Shown here: positions 38,336-46,200 of the stretch, one piece after another | How positions within the stretch are numbered: the stretch's first letter is position 1 | Layout of the letters: each line of letters starts with the position of its first letter | Assembly (NCBI RefSeq): GCF_002916655.1 | Contig: NZ_PPSM01000019.1 | Span: 1-46,200 of the forward strand | DNA from: Novosphingobium sp. HII-3 | GTDB taxonomy: Bacteria > Pseudomonadota > Alphaproteobacteria > Sphingomonadales > Sphingomonadaceae | DNA length: 46,200 nucleotides | Reading direction: 5' to 3' | Notes under the pieces: model-generated | The model's input: the letters and a program-made list of their open reading frames with translations, nothing else | What the model was told of the DNA's origin: nothing | The model's database searches: none | Translations under genes and position numbers: made by a program

Positions 38336-39612
38336 CACTGATTCCCCCCATTGGGCGCACGAGCGGTCAGTCGCTCCACTTGCGCGCGGGCATTCTGGTA
38401 ATTGGCAAGCGCGTCGATCGCGGCGACCCGCGTTTCGGCGAGCGTGCGTTCAGCATCGAGCAATTCGAGCTGGCCGAACTTGCCCTCGCGATAGCCGATC
38501 CGCGCGATGCGGGCGGCCTCCTGTGCAGCCGCCAGCGCCGGCCCCGACGCCGCACGAGCCGTCGTTGCGGCATTGGCCGCCTGCGCCTGCGCGTCCGTGA
38601 TCGCCTGTTCGATGTCGAGCGCGGTCACGCGGCGCTGCGCATCCGCCTGGGTCCGCTGCGCGGTCGCCTGCGCAATCGCGGCGCGACCATTGTTGAACAC
38701 CGGGATCGGGATCGACACGCTGAACACCGCCGCCATGTCGTTGGTCGCTTCCAGGCGGCGGATCGACGGCCCGACGTTCAGGTCAGGCACGCGATTGGCG
38801 CGCGCGAGCCGCACGCCGGCTTCGGCAATGGAGAAATCCGCGTTGGCTGCCGCCAGCGCGAGTGTGCCGGTCGTGTTGACCGGTGCCAACGGCCCATAGA
38901 CGTTCACACCGGGAAGGCGATCGAGCAGCGTGTCATCGAGCAGGCCGTCGATCGGCCGTCCGATCCGACGCGCCAGATTGGCGCGGGCCGCCTCGGCCAA
39001 GCGAAGCTGCCGCTCCACATTGGCGTCGGCATTGATACGCGCGACATCCGCGCGCTGTTGCTCGAGTGGCGATGCCCGCCCTGCCTGCACGCGAACGCTC
39101 GCGGCCCGCAGCGCATCGCTGGCGATCCGGGCCTGATCGCGGGCTGTCATTACCCGGCGATCGGCCGCGACCGCTTCGACATAGAGCTGCGTTACCTGAA
39201 GCCGGACATCCGCCGCGATGATCGCGGCCTGGATCTCGGCCCGGGACAATTGCGCATTGGCGACCGCGACGCGGGCGCCGCGCTTGCCGCCTAGCTCGAT
39301 CGGGATCGCAAAGCCGACCGTGGTTTCCGCGCTGCGGACCCCCCGATACGGCCCGGAGCCGATGACATTCTCGACTTGGCCTTGAACCACCGGATTGGGC
39401 CGCAAGCCGGCGACTGTGCGACCTGCACGGGCCGCGTCGATTCCAGCTGTCGCCGCTTCCGCAGCAGGGGCCGAACCGCCCGCTGCACTGACCGCTTGGT
39501 CAAGCGTGTAGACCGGCGCATCCTGCGCAACAGGCGCGGACGGTCCGACCTGCGCCTGCGCCATCGTGGCGCAAGACGCTGCGGCCAGCATGGCCGCGAG
39601 GATACGATTCAT
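38335..39612 (-). CDS. czcC: TolC-family outer-membrane factor (CzcC-like)
   Basis: The 425-residue protein has a signal peptide (ending AQA near residue 20) and two repeated helical/strand halves typical of TolC-type channels, with long Ala/Arg/Gln-rich helices and the motif FSVSIPIPVFNNGRAA before the second hairpin. It forms the outer-membrane exit of the pump encoded downstream. It is the first of three tightly linked RND genes. Confidence 0.88.
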   Translation of the reverse strand: MNRILAAMLAAASCATMAQAQVGPSAPVAQDAPVYTLDQAVSAAGGSAPAAEAATAGIDAARAGRTVAGLRPNPVVQGQVENVIGSGPYRGVRSAETTVGFAIPIELGGKRGARVAVANAQLSRAEIQAAIIAADVRLQVTQLYVEAVAADRRVMTARDQARIASDALRAASVRVQAGRASPLEQQRADVARINADANVERQLRLAEAARANLARRIGRPIDGLLDDTLLDRLPGVNVYGPLAPVNTTGTLALAAANADFSIAEAGVRLARANRVPDLNVGPSIRRLEATNDMAAVFSVSIPIPVFNNGRAAIAQATAQRTQADAQRRVTALDIEQAITDAQAQAANAATTARAASGPALAAAQEAARIARIGYREGKFGQLELLDAERTLAETRVAAIDALANYQNARAQVERLTARAPNGGNQ

Positions 39613-39672
39613 GAAAATAGGACTCCTGACGATGATCGACAGGGGCGCGCCAACGCACGCCCAAATCGGACG

Positions 39673-40002
39673 TCAGGCTTGGGGGGGCCTCAAATGGACC
39701 ATGCCGGTGCGGCCGTCGAGCGACGCAGAGGCGGAGATTGTCGGCTTGGGCACTGTGAGGACGGGGGTATATTCCATCGTCGTGCGCGCAGGCGCGCCGA
39801 CGTCGTGTCCGTGACAATAATTGTGATGATGCGGGACATTCTTGTCCGAGTCCGATGGCACCTGATCGATGTCACCGGCGGTATGGACCGTGAACTCAAC
39901 GCCCGCGATGCTTCCCCCCGCCAGATCGGCGGCATGGGCCATGCCGGAGAAGCTGGTCAGGACCAGCATCAGGCATGTCAGGAAAGGCAAAAAGGCTCGC
40001 AC
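39673..40002 (-). CDS. Small His-rich periplasmic protein
   Basis: The 109-residue product (GTG start, preceded by GAGGCA) has a signal peptide ending AHAAD, followed by a segment with HHHNYCHGHD, a likely metal-binding site. Small His-rich periplasmic proteins often precede czc/cnr-type operons and may buffer or sense metal. It lies 60 bp before czcC and 40 bp after the FTR1 gene, so it is probably in the same transcript. Confidence 0.7.
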   Translation of the reverse strand: MRAFLPFLTCLMLVLTSFSGMAHAADLAGGSIAGVEFTVHTAGDIDQVPSDSDKNVPHHHNYCHGHDVGAPARTTMEYTPVLTVPKPTISASASLDGRTGMVHLRPPQA

Positions 40003-40042
40003 TAGCTTGCCTCTATCACGGAAGGGTTTTCATGTCATTGCA

Positions 40043-42010
40043 CTAATTCGAACCAAGGGTCACTGAGCCGGAACCCGAGCGGGATCGGTCGCGCCCGTTC
40101 CAGGCGAACCCGACCGCAATGGCGACCGCCATCAGGAGTTGCGCCAGCACCGATTGCCAAGTGGGAAACACGCCGAGCATCGACAGCCGTGGCACGTCCG
40201 CGAGCGGTGCGATGTTGATAAGGCCGGCTTCCTGGAGCGCGGCGACGCCTTTACCCGCCAGCACGACGGTCAGGACCGCCATGAGCCAGGAGCTATAGCG
40301 GAAGAACTGCGCGATCGGCAGCTTGCGACTGTAGCGAAGCATGGCCCAAGCGATCAGGCTGAGCAGTCCAATCGCCGACCCGGCCCCCGCGAGAAGCATC
40401 CCGTTGTCACCTTGCGCCGAAAGCGCGGCATAGAACAGGATCGTCTCGAAGACCTCGCGATAAACTACGACGAACGCCAGCCCGAACAGGAACCAGCCCG
40501 ACCCGCCCGAGAGCGCCCGCGACATCTTCTCGCGAATATAGCGCTGCCACTGATCGGCCTGCGCCTTGCCGTGCATCCAAATCCCGACCGAGAGCAGCAC
40601 GACCGCGGCGAACAGCGAGCCAAACCCTTCCGTCAGCTCCCGGCTCGCACCGCTGATCCCGATCGCATAGGTGGCGACCGCCCAGGTGATCCCGCCCGCG
40701 ATGATCGCGCTGACCCAGCCGCCATGCACGTACCGCAGCGCCTCGCCGCGCTCGGCTTTACGCAGGAACGCGATCATGGCGACAACGATGAGCAGGGCTT
40801 CGAGCCCTTCACGCAGCAGGATCGTGAACGCGCCCAGGAACGTGGACGCTTCGGTGGCGGCATCAGGCGCGAGCGCCGCTTCCGCATCGTCGAAAAGGCC
40901 GCCCAGTACTGCGACCTTCTCCGCGAGATCATCGGGCGACGCGCCCCGGTCGATCGAGGCGCGGAACTCCCCCATCGCGCCCTCGATTCGACCCATCAGC
41001 GTCGCGTCGCGCGCGGTGAGTGTTGGCTCGATCGGCTCGAACCCATCGAGATAGGCCGACAGCGCCAGCTCTTTCGCCATGCGCGCATCGCCGCGCCGCG
41101 CAGCCGCCACGCTTTCGGCGAGTTTGGCGCGGGCGACCGCGAGCGAGCCGGGAGCCTGTTGTATCACCTGTTCGGGATGACGACGCAGGAACGCGAGCAC
41201 TGGGTCAGCCTTGGCGTCGCCGATCGCCGCGCCGAGCGCGGCCGGGGTGAGCGCGACCAGGGTTTTCAGGTCCGGAATGCGCCGGCGAAGGGTCGGGTCG
41301 GATTTCCAAAGCCGCTCGCCTTCGCGCGCCTGCGCATCCGTGAAGGCGAAGCTCCCGGCTCGGAATGCTAACGCCCAGCGCTGATCGTTGGGCAGATCGG
41401 CGAAGCTCTGCATCGCGGTCCCGTCGATGCCTTGCGTCACCACCTGATAGAGCGCGAACACGCTGCGCTGGCGCGCGCGCTCGGCATCGGTGAAAGCAAT
41501 CGGGGGCGTAGCGAGCTTGGCGGCGTCAGGGCCACGGCCGTTGCCCGTCATCCCGTGGCAGGACGCGCAGGATTGTCGGAACAGGGCATCGCTGGAGACG
41601 AGGTTCGGAGCCTTATCGGGCGCGAGCGGCACCGGGTAGGCGCGCAACAGATCGGCCGCGAGCCCGTGCGCCAATGTTGCCACCTGTTCAGTCGGTCCCT
41701 TTTCCGCGATCACCGCCTGGAGGTTGGCAGCCCGCTGGATGAGGGCTTGACGCTCCGGCTTCGCCGGCAGGCCCTGAAGCCGTGTCGAGACCGACGCGGC
41801 GAACTCCGTCATCTCGGCATATTCCGACGTGCTCTTGATCCGACCGTTGGCGACCGCGCCGCCATAATCGACGGCCATATAGTCGAGCAGCCGCCATGCG
41901 GTTTGCACGTCGCCGGGTTCGGCGATTGCCGCAGCAGGGATCAGCAGCGCCGCGAGCGCGGAGAGCAGCCGCAACGAGAGCATTGCCCGGATCAACGCGA
42001 GCAGACGCAC
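40043..42010 (-). CDS. FTR1-family permease fused to a cytochrome c domain
   Basis: The 655-residue protein has a signal peptide, a periplasmic part with a heme c motif CASCHG near residue 147, and a C-terminal membrane part with the FTR1 signatures REGLEALLIV and REVFETILFY. FTR1-type permeases take up iron; the attached cytochrome is thought to serve electron transfer. Presence in a metal-efflux operon is notable. The start is a GTG at 42010 overlapping the stop of the CDF gene (TAGTG), which argues for coupled translation. Confidence 0.85.
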   Translation of the reverse strand: MRLLALIRAMLSLRLLSALAALLIPAAAIAEPGDVQTAWRLLDYMAVDYGGAVANGRIKSTSEYAEMTEFAASVSTRLQGLPAKPERQALIQRAANLQAVIAEKGPTEQVATLAHGLAADLLRAYPVPLAPDKAPNLVSSDALFRQSCASCHGMTGNGRGPDAAKLATPPIAFTDAERARQRSVFALYQVVTQGIDGTAMQSFADLPNDQRWALAFRAGSFAFTDAQAREGERLWKSDPTLRRRIPDLKTLVALTPAALGAAIGDAKADPVLAFLRRHPEQVIQQAPGSLAVARAKLAESVAAARRGDARMAKELALSAYLDGFEPIEPTLTARDATLMGRIEGAMGEFRASIDRGASPDDLAEKVAVLGGLFDDAEAALAPDAATEASTFLGAFTILLREGLEALLIVVAMIAFLRKAERGEALRYVHGGWVSAIIAGGITWAVATYAIGISGASRELTEGFGSLFAAVVLLSVGIWMHGKAQADQWQRYIREKMSRALSGGSGWFLFGLAFVVVYREVFETILFYAALSAQGDNGMLLAGAGSAIGLLSLIAWAMLRYSRKLPIAQFFRYSSWLMAVLTVVLAGKGVAALQEAGLINIAPLADVPRLSMLGVFPTWQSVLAQLLMAVAIAVGFAWNGRDRSRSGSGSVTLGSN

Positions 42011-42636
42011 TACCGCTCTCCCAATTCGCGCCGAGCGCCAGTGACGATTTCATAAGCGGAGTGGAGGAACAGGAGGGCGATGAGGCCGGCGACGGCGAGG
42101 TCCGGCCAGGCGCTTCCTGTCCACGCCACCAGACCGGCCGCGGCGATCACCGCCACGTTGGCGAGCGCGTCGTTGCGGCTGAACAGCCAGATCGCGCGAA
42201 CATTGGCGTCCCCTTCCCGGAAACGCGCAAGCACCAAGGCGGACACGACATTGATCGCGAGCGCGACAACGCCGATTGTGCCCATCAGTTCGGCATCGGG
42301 CGCGGTTGCGTTCAGGGCGCGCCAAATCGCGAAACCGATTACGCCCACGCCAAGCGCACCGAGAAACAACCCCTGCGTCAGCGCGACCTTTGCCCTCGCC
42401 CGTGCGGACCAGGCAAGCGCGAGAAGACCGATAAGGCTGATCGACCCGTCCCCGAGAAAATCGAGGGAATCCGCTTTCAGCGCTTGGCTATCGGCGATGA
42501 ACCCGCCGAACAGCTCGGCGACTCCGAAGCCGAGGTTGAGCACCACGACGGTCAGCAGCGCACGGCGATAGGCCGGATCGGTTTGCGCGCGCGCGGGCTC
42601 CCCGTGGCACCCGCAGCTTTCGGTAGAAGCATTCAT
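42010..42636 (-). CDS. CDF-type cation transporter (CzcD-like)
   Basis: The 208-residue protein has six predicted membrane segments, an N-terminal Cys/His cluster (SCGCHGE), TM2 with ADSQALKADSLDFLGD, and TM5 with SRNDALANVAV, where the usual HxxxD is D-x3-N, the same variant as in the other CDF protein here. It is the first gene of the leftward run that continues through FTR1 to czcA and is divergent from merR. The ATG at 42636 lies about where the MerR-type promoter should initiate, so the message may be nearly leaderless. Confidence 0.82.
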   Translation of the reverse strand: MNASTESCGCHGEPARAQTDPAYRRALLTVVVLNLGFGVAELFGGFIADSQALKADSLDFLGDGSISLIGLLALAWSARARAKVALTQGLFLGALGVGVIGFAIWRALNATAPDAELMGTIGVVALAINVVSALVLARFREGDANVRAIWLFSRNDALANVAVIAAAGLVAWTGSAWPDLAVAGLIALLFLHSAYEIVTGARRELGER

Positions 42637-42643
42637 GCGGCCT

Positions 42644-42674
42644 TCCTTACCACCTCCAGTCGCTGTAGAAGCAA
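42644..42674 (-). promoter_or_regulatory. MerR-type operator/promoter of the CDF-FTR1-czc genes
   Basis: On the minus strand: TTGCTT (-35), a 19-bp spacer holding the dyad CTACAG-CGA-CTGGAG (42654-42668), then TAAGGA (-10). The 19-bp spacer with a central dyad is the hallmark of MerR-activated promoters. It lies between divergent CDF and merR genes, so it may also control merR. Confidence 0.75.
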
Positions 42675-42711
42675 GCGAAATGTGCGACACGTTCGCATAA
42701 GCAAGGATGGC

Positions 42712-43131
42712 ATGATGAAGCCGGTGATGATTGGGCAGCTCGCCAGCGAGACCTCGACGAAGGTGACGACGATCCGCTTTTATGAGTCGATCGGGTTGCT
42801 CCGATCCGCCCCTCGCACGGCGTCGGGTCGCAGAACCTACGATGCCAGTGACATTGAGCGTTTGCACTTCATCCGCAACGGTCGCCGGCTTGGCTTCTCC
42901 GTCGACGAGATCCGTTCGTTGATGGGGCTGGCGCAGAACCCGGACCAGGATTGTGGTGCCGCCTCAGCTATCGCTGCTCAGCACCTCAAGGATGTGGAGG
43001 AGAGACTGGCGCAACTCGCGGTGTTGCGGGATGAGTTGGCAATGCTCAGCCAGAGCTGCACCAAGGCGCGCATGGCCGATTGTCGGATCATGAAGGCGAT
43101 CGGCAAAGGCCACCCTCAAGCCGATCAATAA
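42712..43131 (+). CDS. MerR-family metal-responsive regulator (ZntR/CadR/PbrR group)
   Basis: The 139-residue protein has the MerR winged helix (IGQLASETSTKVTTIRFYESIGLL) and a long dimerisation helix. The metal-binding cysteines are Cys81, Cys116 and Cys124, the three-cysteine spacing of divalent-metal members rather than the two-cysteine loop of CueR, so Zn, Cd, Pb or Co is expected. The ATG is at 42712 (or 42715). It is divergent from the CDF gene across a MerR-type operator. A second matching site lies before the protease gene at 44395. Confidence 0.88.
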   Translation: MMKPVMIGQLASETSTKVTTIRFYESIGLLRSAPRTASGRRTYDASDIERLHFIRNGRRLGFSVDEIRSLMGLAQNPDQDCGAASAIAAQHLKDVEERLAQLAVLRDELAMLSQSCTKARMADCRIMKAIGKGHPQADQ

Positions 43132-44327
43132 TAATCGGCCAGCCTGAGCTCGCGCACATCACCCGAGGCCATCGTCAGCTTTACGAGGGTGCCAGCAGGC
43201 CGGGAGCGCACTTGCCAGAGCTCCCCACGCGTATAGTTCGCATCGATCGAATGGCCGTTCACCGCCACGATCCGGTCGCCGACCGCCCAGCCAGCCTTTT
43301 CCGCGGGACTGTTCGCCGCCACATGAACAACGGTGAGCGCCGTTGGTGAGGCTGCGAGGCCAAGGCCGCTACGGTCCTTCAGCATCGGCAGGCGACGACG
43401 AGGACCGAGTGGCCGGAGCCACACGAATCCGGCGGTCACGTCGAACACCACGTCGAATTGAGCGATCAGCGGTAGGCCGACATTGCCAACCGTGCTGGTG
43501 GAGAGCCAAGCTCTCATCCCGAGTGTGGGGACGTTCGAGACGCCAAGCCCTTCGATGTTGATGTTCTGGATCGTGAAAGCATCGTTGATACGCACACCAT
43601 CGACGCCGCCGATCGCCGCGGTCGAGACGAGCTTCCCGTTCAACAGCCCTTGATCGCGGGCATAGGCCGACGAGAGCATCAGCGCGGCCGAGCTGCCAAG
43701 ATCGATCATCAAGGGCACGGGAGGCAAACCCGAGACGGAAGCTCGAATGAACAGCTCCTGCTTGGCACCGCGCCCGAGCGCGACAGCGCGCCAGTCGGGA
43801 CCGGCGAGAAACGTGCCTGACTTGACGACCGCCATACGCCTTTTCGCGAAATCGAGCGCGATGCAGCTACCCGTGAACATATCGGCACCGAGGAGGATAT
43901 CGATCGGTCGTCCGAAGGCCGCCGACACTGAACTCAGATCACCAACGACGGCAAAGGGTAAGCGACGGGTTTCGCGGGCGAGCTGTACGTCGATGTCGCG
44001 GACCAGCAGCACCGGGGCCTTGGCGCTCAGCCCGCTAATCATGCGCCGCTCACCATCGTTCAAGCCGAGCTTCGCCGCGAGCGCCGTGCTCATGATCGAC
44101 GCGCCGCTGCCACTGTCGAGCACCGCCCGCACCGGCACTCCGCGCACTTGTGCCGAAACAAGGAGGGTATCACCCGTGCCGACTTCCAGCGGCTCCCATT
44201 CGAGGTGAGCCGCACCGAAGTTCCACGAGCCCGCAGACCGGGAAGTCTGTCGCGCGAGCGTTGGAGAACCGAGCACCAAGCCGGTTCCACAGGCCACCAG
44301 CCGCGCCACTAATGAGCGTCGAGACAT
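43125..44327 (-). CDS. Retropepsin-like aspartyl protease with C-terminal PDZ domain
   Basis: From the ATG at 44327 the 400-residue protein has an N-terminal signal (LVACGTGLVLG, possibly Tat- or Sec-type). Two aspartyl-protease-like repeats follow, the first with AVLDSGSGAS at residues 69-78 (D-S-G active site) and the second with MIDLGSSAAL, where the motif is degraded. A PDZ domain (VHVAANSPAEKAGWAVGDRIVAVNG) ends it. It would act in the periplasm. It converges on merR with a 7-bp overlap, and its promoter region carries a MerR-type site. Confidence 0.82.
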   Translation of the reverse strand: MSRRSLVARLVACGTGLVLGSPTLARQTSRSAGSWNFGAAHLEWEPLEVGTGDTLLVSAQVRGVPVRAVLDSGSGASIMSTALAAKLGLNDGERRMISGLSAKAPVLLVRDIDVQLARETRRLPFAVVGDLSSVSAAFGRPIDILLGADMFTGSCIALDFAKRRMAVVKSGTFLAGPDWRAVALGRGAKQELFIRASVSGLPPVPLMIDLGSSAALMLSSAYARDQGLLNGKLVSTAAIGGVDGVRINDAFTIQNINIEGLGVSNVPTLGMRAWLSTSTVGNVGLPLIAQFDVVFDVTAGFVWLRPLGPRRRLPMLKDRSGLGLAASPTALTVVHVAANSPAEKAGWAVGDRIVAVNGHSIDANYTRGELWQVRSRPAGTLVKLTMASGDVRELRLADYY

Positions 44328-44394
44328 ACCGATTGCTTCAACACGGGCCGTCAAAAAGCCACCTCCAGCCCCCCGTCCGCAGGAGAGCAAATTG

Positions 44395-44425
44395 CGGTTA
44401 CATGCTCCAGCCACTGGAGGAGCAA
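44395..44425 (-). promoter_or_regulatory. Second MerR-type operator/promoter, before the protease gene
   Basis: On the minus strand: TTGCTC (-35), a 19-bp spacer with the perfect dyad CTCCAG-TGG-CTGGAG (44405-44419), then TAACCG (-10). The geometry is the same as at 42644-42674. Initiation would be near 44388, giving a leader of about 60 bases before the protease ATG. Confidence 0.72.
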
Positions 44426-44558
44426 GTGCTTTTGGTGCGCCCGAAAATCCTCAGAAGCGCTTGGAGAACTTTAGATGAAGGATGGTGCAGACCGCTTAGA
44501 TGCCTTCCCGATAACGAACGGTTCCGGGGGACGCTGGGCCGATCGGGACCGCGAACGG
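44426..44558. other. Short gap outside the transposon left end
   Basis: No gene or known repeat recognised. The bases next to the transposon end (GAACGG) do not match those beyond the other end (TCCGC at 2282), so no target-site duplication is visible. Confidence 0.4.
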
Positions 44559-44605
44559 TGTAAACGCTCGCGCTAAGTGGCGGCATTCTGATCGCGCTAT
44601 TTGTC
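44559..44605 (-). repeat. Left terminal inverted repeat of the tni transposon
   Basis: This 47-bp repeat starts TGTAAACGCTCG and is the inverse of the reconstructed repeat 1647-1681 plus 2270-2281 with two mismatches. Its outer end points to the metal region, so the transposon body lies to its right and continues at the start of the window. Confidence 0.85.
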
Positions 44606-44616
44606 GGCGAGCGTCG

Positions 44617-45189
44617 CTACGCGGCTACCGGCTTGGTCTCGGCCGATCGCACATAGGCGTAGAGTGTTGGCTTGGAGATGCCGAGCATCGAGCAAATCTT
44701 GGCGATCGGCATCGTGTTCTCGTGGTAGAGCCTGACGGCCAGGTCGCGCTTGTCCTTGCCGAGTGCGGCCGGCCGGCCACCCTTCTTGCCGCGAGCGCGG
44801 GCTGCGGTGAGACCGGCCTGGGTCCGCTCGCGGATCAGGTTGCGCTCGAACTCCGCCAATGCCCCGAACAGGTGGAAGGTAAGCTTGCCCGACGTGGTGG
44901 TCGTGTCGATCGCCTCGTGCAGGCTCAGCAGCCCGACCTTTTCCTCGTCGAGGTAGGTCATCCATCCGATCAGATCACGGAGCGAGCGGCCGAGCCTGTC
45001 GAGGCGCCAGACCACCAGTGTGTCGCCGGCGCGAAGCAGCTCCTTCACCTTTTCCAATCCAGGGCGAGCGGCAGTCGCCCCGGAGGCCTTGTCGGTGATG
45101 ACCTTCTCGCAGCCGGCAGCCTTCAGCGCATCACGCTGGAGGTCCAGGTTCTGCTCGGCGGTCGATACGCGGGCGTAACCGATTTTCAT
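44617..45189 (-). CDS. tnpR: Transposon resolvase (serine recombinase)
   Basis: The 190-residue protein has the resolvase catalytic domain (IGYARVSTAEQNLDLQ with the nucleophilic serine; VWRLDRLGRSLRDLI) and the regulatory helix EFERNLIRERTQAGL. It ends in a helix-turn-helix (MPIAKICSMLGISKPTLYAYV). It resolves cointegrates at the res site between it and tniA. The stop is 11 bp inside the left terminal repeat. It is divergent from tniA, as in Tn552-like elements. It is clearly different from the recombinase at 2326. Confidence 0.9.
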   Translation of the reverse strand: MKIGYARVSTAEQNLDLQRDALKAAGCEKVITDKASGATAARPGLEKVKELLRAGDTLVVWRLDRLGRSLRDLIGWMTYLDEEKVGLLSLHEAIDTTTTSGKLTFHLFGALAEFERNLIRERTQAGLTAARARGKKGGRPAALGKDKRDLAVRLYHENTMPIAKICSMLGISKPTLYAYVRSAETKPVAA

Positions 45190-45380
45190 GCGTAGGGCCG
45201 GTGGCGCCCCGATCGGGCGCGGTTTGGGAAGAAAGTCGTCATCGGCAGGTCTATGTTGCCCTAGTTTTCTTTACCGGGTAGATTTACGTCGAACAGGCCG
45301 GTTTGGCAACGCGAGCGGACTCGCATGGCGATGGGCAGGCAAATCTCCGTTTTCCTTACCTGCGACACGGACCGTCGGCG
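45190..45380. promoter_or_regulatory. res/promoter region between tnpR and tniA
   Basis: The 191-bp gap between divergent tnpR and tniA is where res lies in this class of transposon. One dyad of suitable size, GCAGG (45335) and CCTGC (45359) with AT-rich inner bases, could be a resolvase subsite. Promoters for both genes must also lie here. Confidence 0.45.
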
Positions 45381-46076
45381 GTGACGCATCCGGCGCTTGT
45401 CCCGCCGCTGGCGATCGAGCGCTACCGCGTCCTTGAACCGCACCTCGCCGATGGCATCCCGCTCGCGGACCTCGCCCGCACCGGCACGCTGAGCGAGCGG
45501 ACGTTGCAGCGCTGGCTCGGGCGCTACCGTGCCGAAGGACTTGCCGGTCTCGCGCGTCTGCCGCGCAACGATCGGGGCAGGCTGCACCTGCCGGAACATC
45601 TGGTCGAACTGACCCGCACTCTCGCCACCAAGCGCCCGCGACCCCCGGTCGCCGCCATTCACCGAAAGGTGCAGGAACTCGCCATCGCGCATGGACACCG
45701 AACCCCCAGCTATGCGGCCGTCGCGCGTGTCGTCAGGGCGATACCGGCAAGCCAGATCGCCGCAGCCTCCGATCCGGCCGTCTACCGCGACCAGCACGAG
45801 CTAGTGCATCGGCGCGAAGCCGCGACCTCGAACGAGATGTGGCAGGCCGATCATACCGTTCTCGACATTCTCGTGCTCGATGATGCCGGAACCCCGGTGC
45901 GTCCTTGGCTGACCGTCATCGTTGACGATCACAGCCGAGCCATCGCCGGTTACTTCCTCAGCCTCGATGCCCCCAGTGCCCTCAACACGGCGCTCGCCTT
46001 GCGGCAGGCGATCTGGCGCAAGCCCAATCCCGAATGGATCGTCAGCGGCATTCCCGAACAGCTTTACGTCGACAAC
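45381..46076 (+). pseudogene. tniA-like DDE transposase, 5' half
   Basis: About 232 residues of a Tn552/Tn402-type transposase: an N-terminal helix-turn-helix region (IPLADLARTGTLSERTLQRWL), the first catalytic Asp in MWQADHTVLD, and the second in LYVDN, where similarity stops. The matching remainder resumes at 157. The start is a GTG at 45381 or an earlier ATG at 45303; the conserved part begins near 45384. Interrupted between the second Asp and the Glu, so inactive unless the inserted element leaves precisely. Confidence 0.85.
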
Positions 46077-46200
46077 GTCCTGGGTCACGAAGGAAAGCGA
46101 GATTTGGTCAACAGATCTCTATGCGCCGGCATTGAGCGGCGAGGCATGCATTCTGAGCCAGATGGCTTCCACCGTCAACGGGATCGCTCCCTGCCATAGC
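46077..46200 (-). mobile_element. Right-hand fragment of the element that interrupts tniA
   Basis: Sequence unrelated to the transposase starts after GTCGACAAC (46068-46076). On the minus strand an open frame enters from the window edge and stops at about 46108-46110, leaving about 31 bp to the junction, which would fit the 3' end of a transposase gene and a short terminal region. It has no overlap with bases 1-156. Family not recognised. Confidence 0.45.

Noticed and set aside
2282..44558. Everything between the inverted repeats as transposon cargo
   Set aside because: The outer ends of both repeats point towards this region, so it lies outside the transposon; the mobile part is the segment that wraps around the window ends.

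Overview
This window looks like most of a circular, mobilizable plasmid from an alphaproteobacterium, most likely a sphingomonad (Sphingomonas, Sphingobium or Novosphingobium). The grounds are protein content and style, not a database match: high GC, a Ti-type traA/traC/traD/traG set, DUF6118 proteins beside traA, an HWE histidine kinase with a receiver-only regulator, an EcfG-like sigma factor and metal-efflux operons. No tRNA, rRNA, CRISPR array or mating-pair-formation (trb/virB) genes were seen.

The two window ends belong together. A DDE transposase gene (tniA type) is cut in half: its 5' half, with both Asp residues of the catalytic triad, ends at 46076, and its 3' half, with the Glu, resumes at 157. 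The two 47-bp inverted repeats of this transposon (44559-44605, and 1647-1681 continued at 2270-2281) face each other across the ends. The outer 124 bp on the right and 156 bp on the left look like the two ends of one other insertion element that interrupts tniA. The window is therefore best read as a circle opened inside that element.

Layout: 157-2281, transposon right part (tniA 3' half, tniB, and a terminal repeat split by an IS200-like element). 2326-7280, serine recombinase, four lipoprotein genes, a histidine phosphatase, a YafQ/DinJ-like toxin-antitoxin pair and a SprT-like protein. 7281-10304, replication and partition: parA, a ribbon-helix-helix gene, a Rep initiator and an iteron origin with a DnaA box. 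10305-17178, transfer genes traG, traD, traC, oriT, traA and a DUF6118 gene. 17178-20881, a DUF1971 protein, a serpin, two lipoproteins and a possible TIMP-like protein. 20978-25556, a WGR protein, sigma factor, diguanylate cyclase, receiver, HWE kinase and globin, with a strongly folded non-coding stretch at 22499-22663. 25557-27854, a remnant of a second traA/DUF6118 locus. 27992-43131, heavy-metal genes: a seven-gene cluster with a P1B-4 ATPase, a czcCBA-type RND system, an FTR1-type permease, a second CDF transporter and a divergent MerR regulator. 43125-44327, an aspartyl protease with a PDZ domain. 44559-46076, the transposon left part (tnpR, res region, tniA 5' half).

How it fits together: a replication/partition/mobilization backbone carries two cargo themes. 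One is divalent-metal efflux, partly under a MerR-type regulator for which two matching operator/promoters can be seen. The other is an unusual number of predicted envelope-anchored or secreted proteins, including a serpin, a TIMP-like candidate and two MliC-like candidates (possible hydrolase inhibitors), and four lipoproteins that share a two-cysteine domain.
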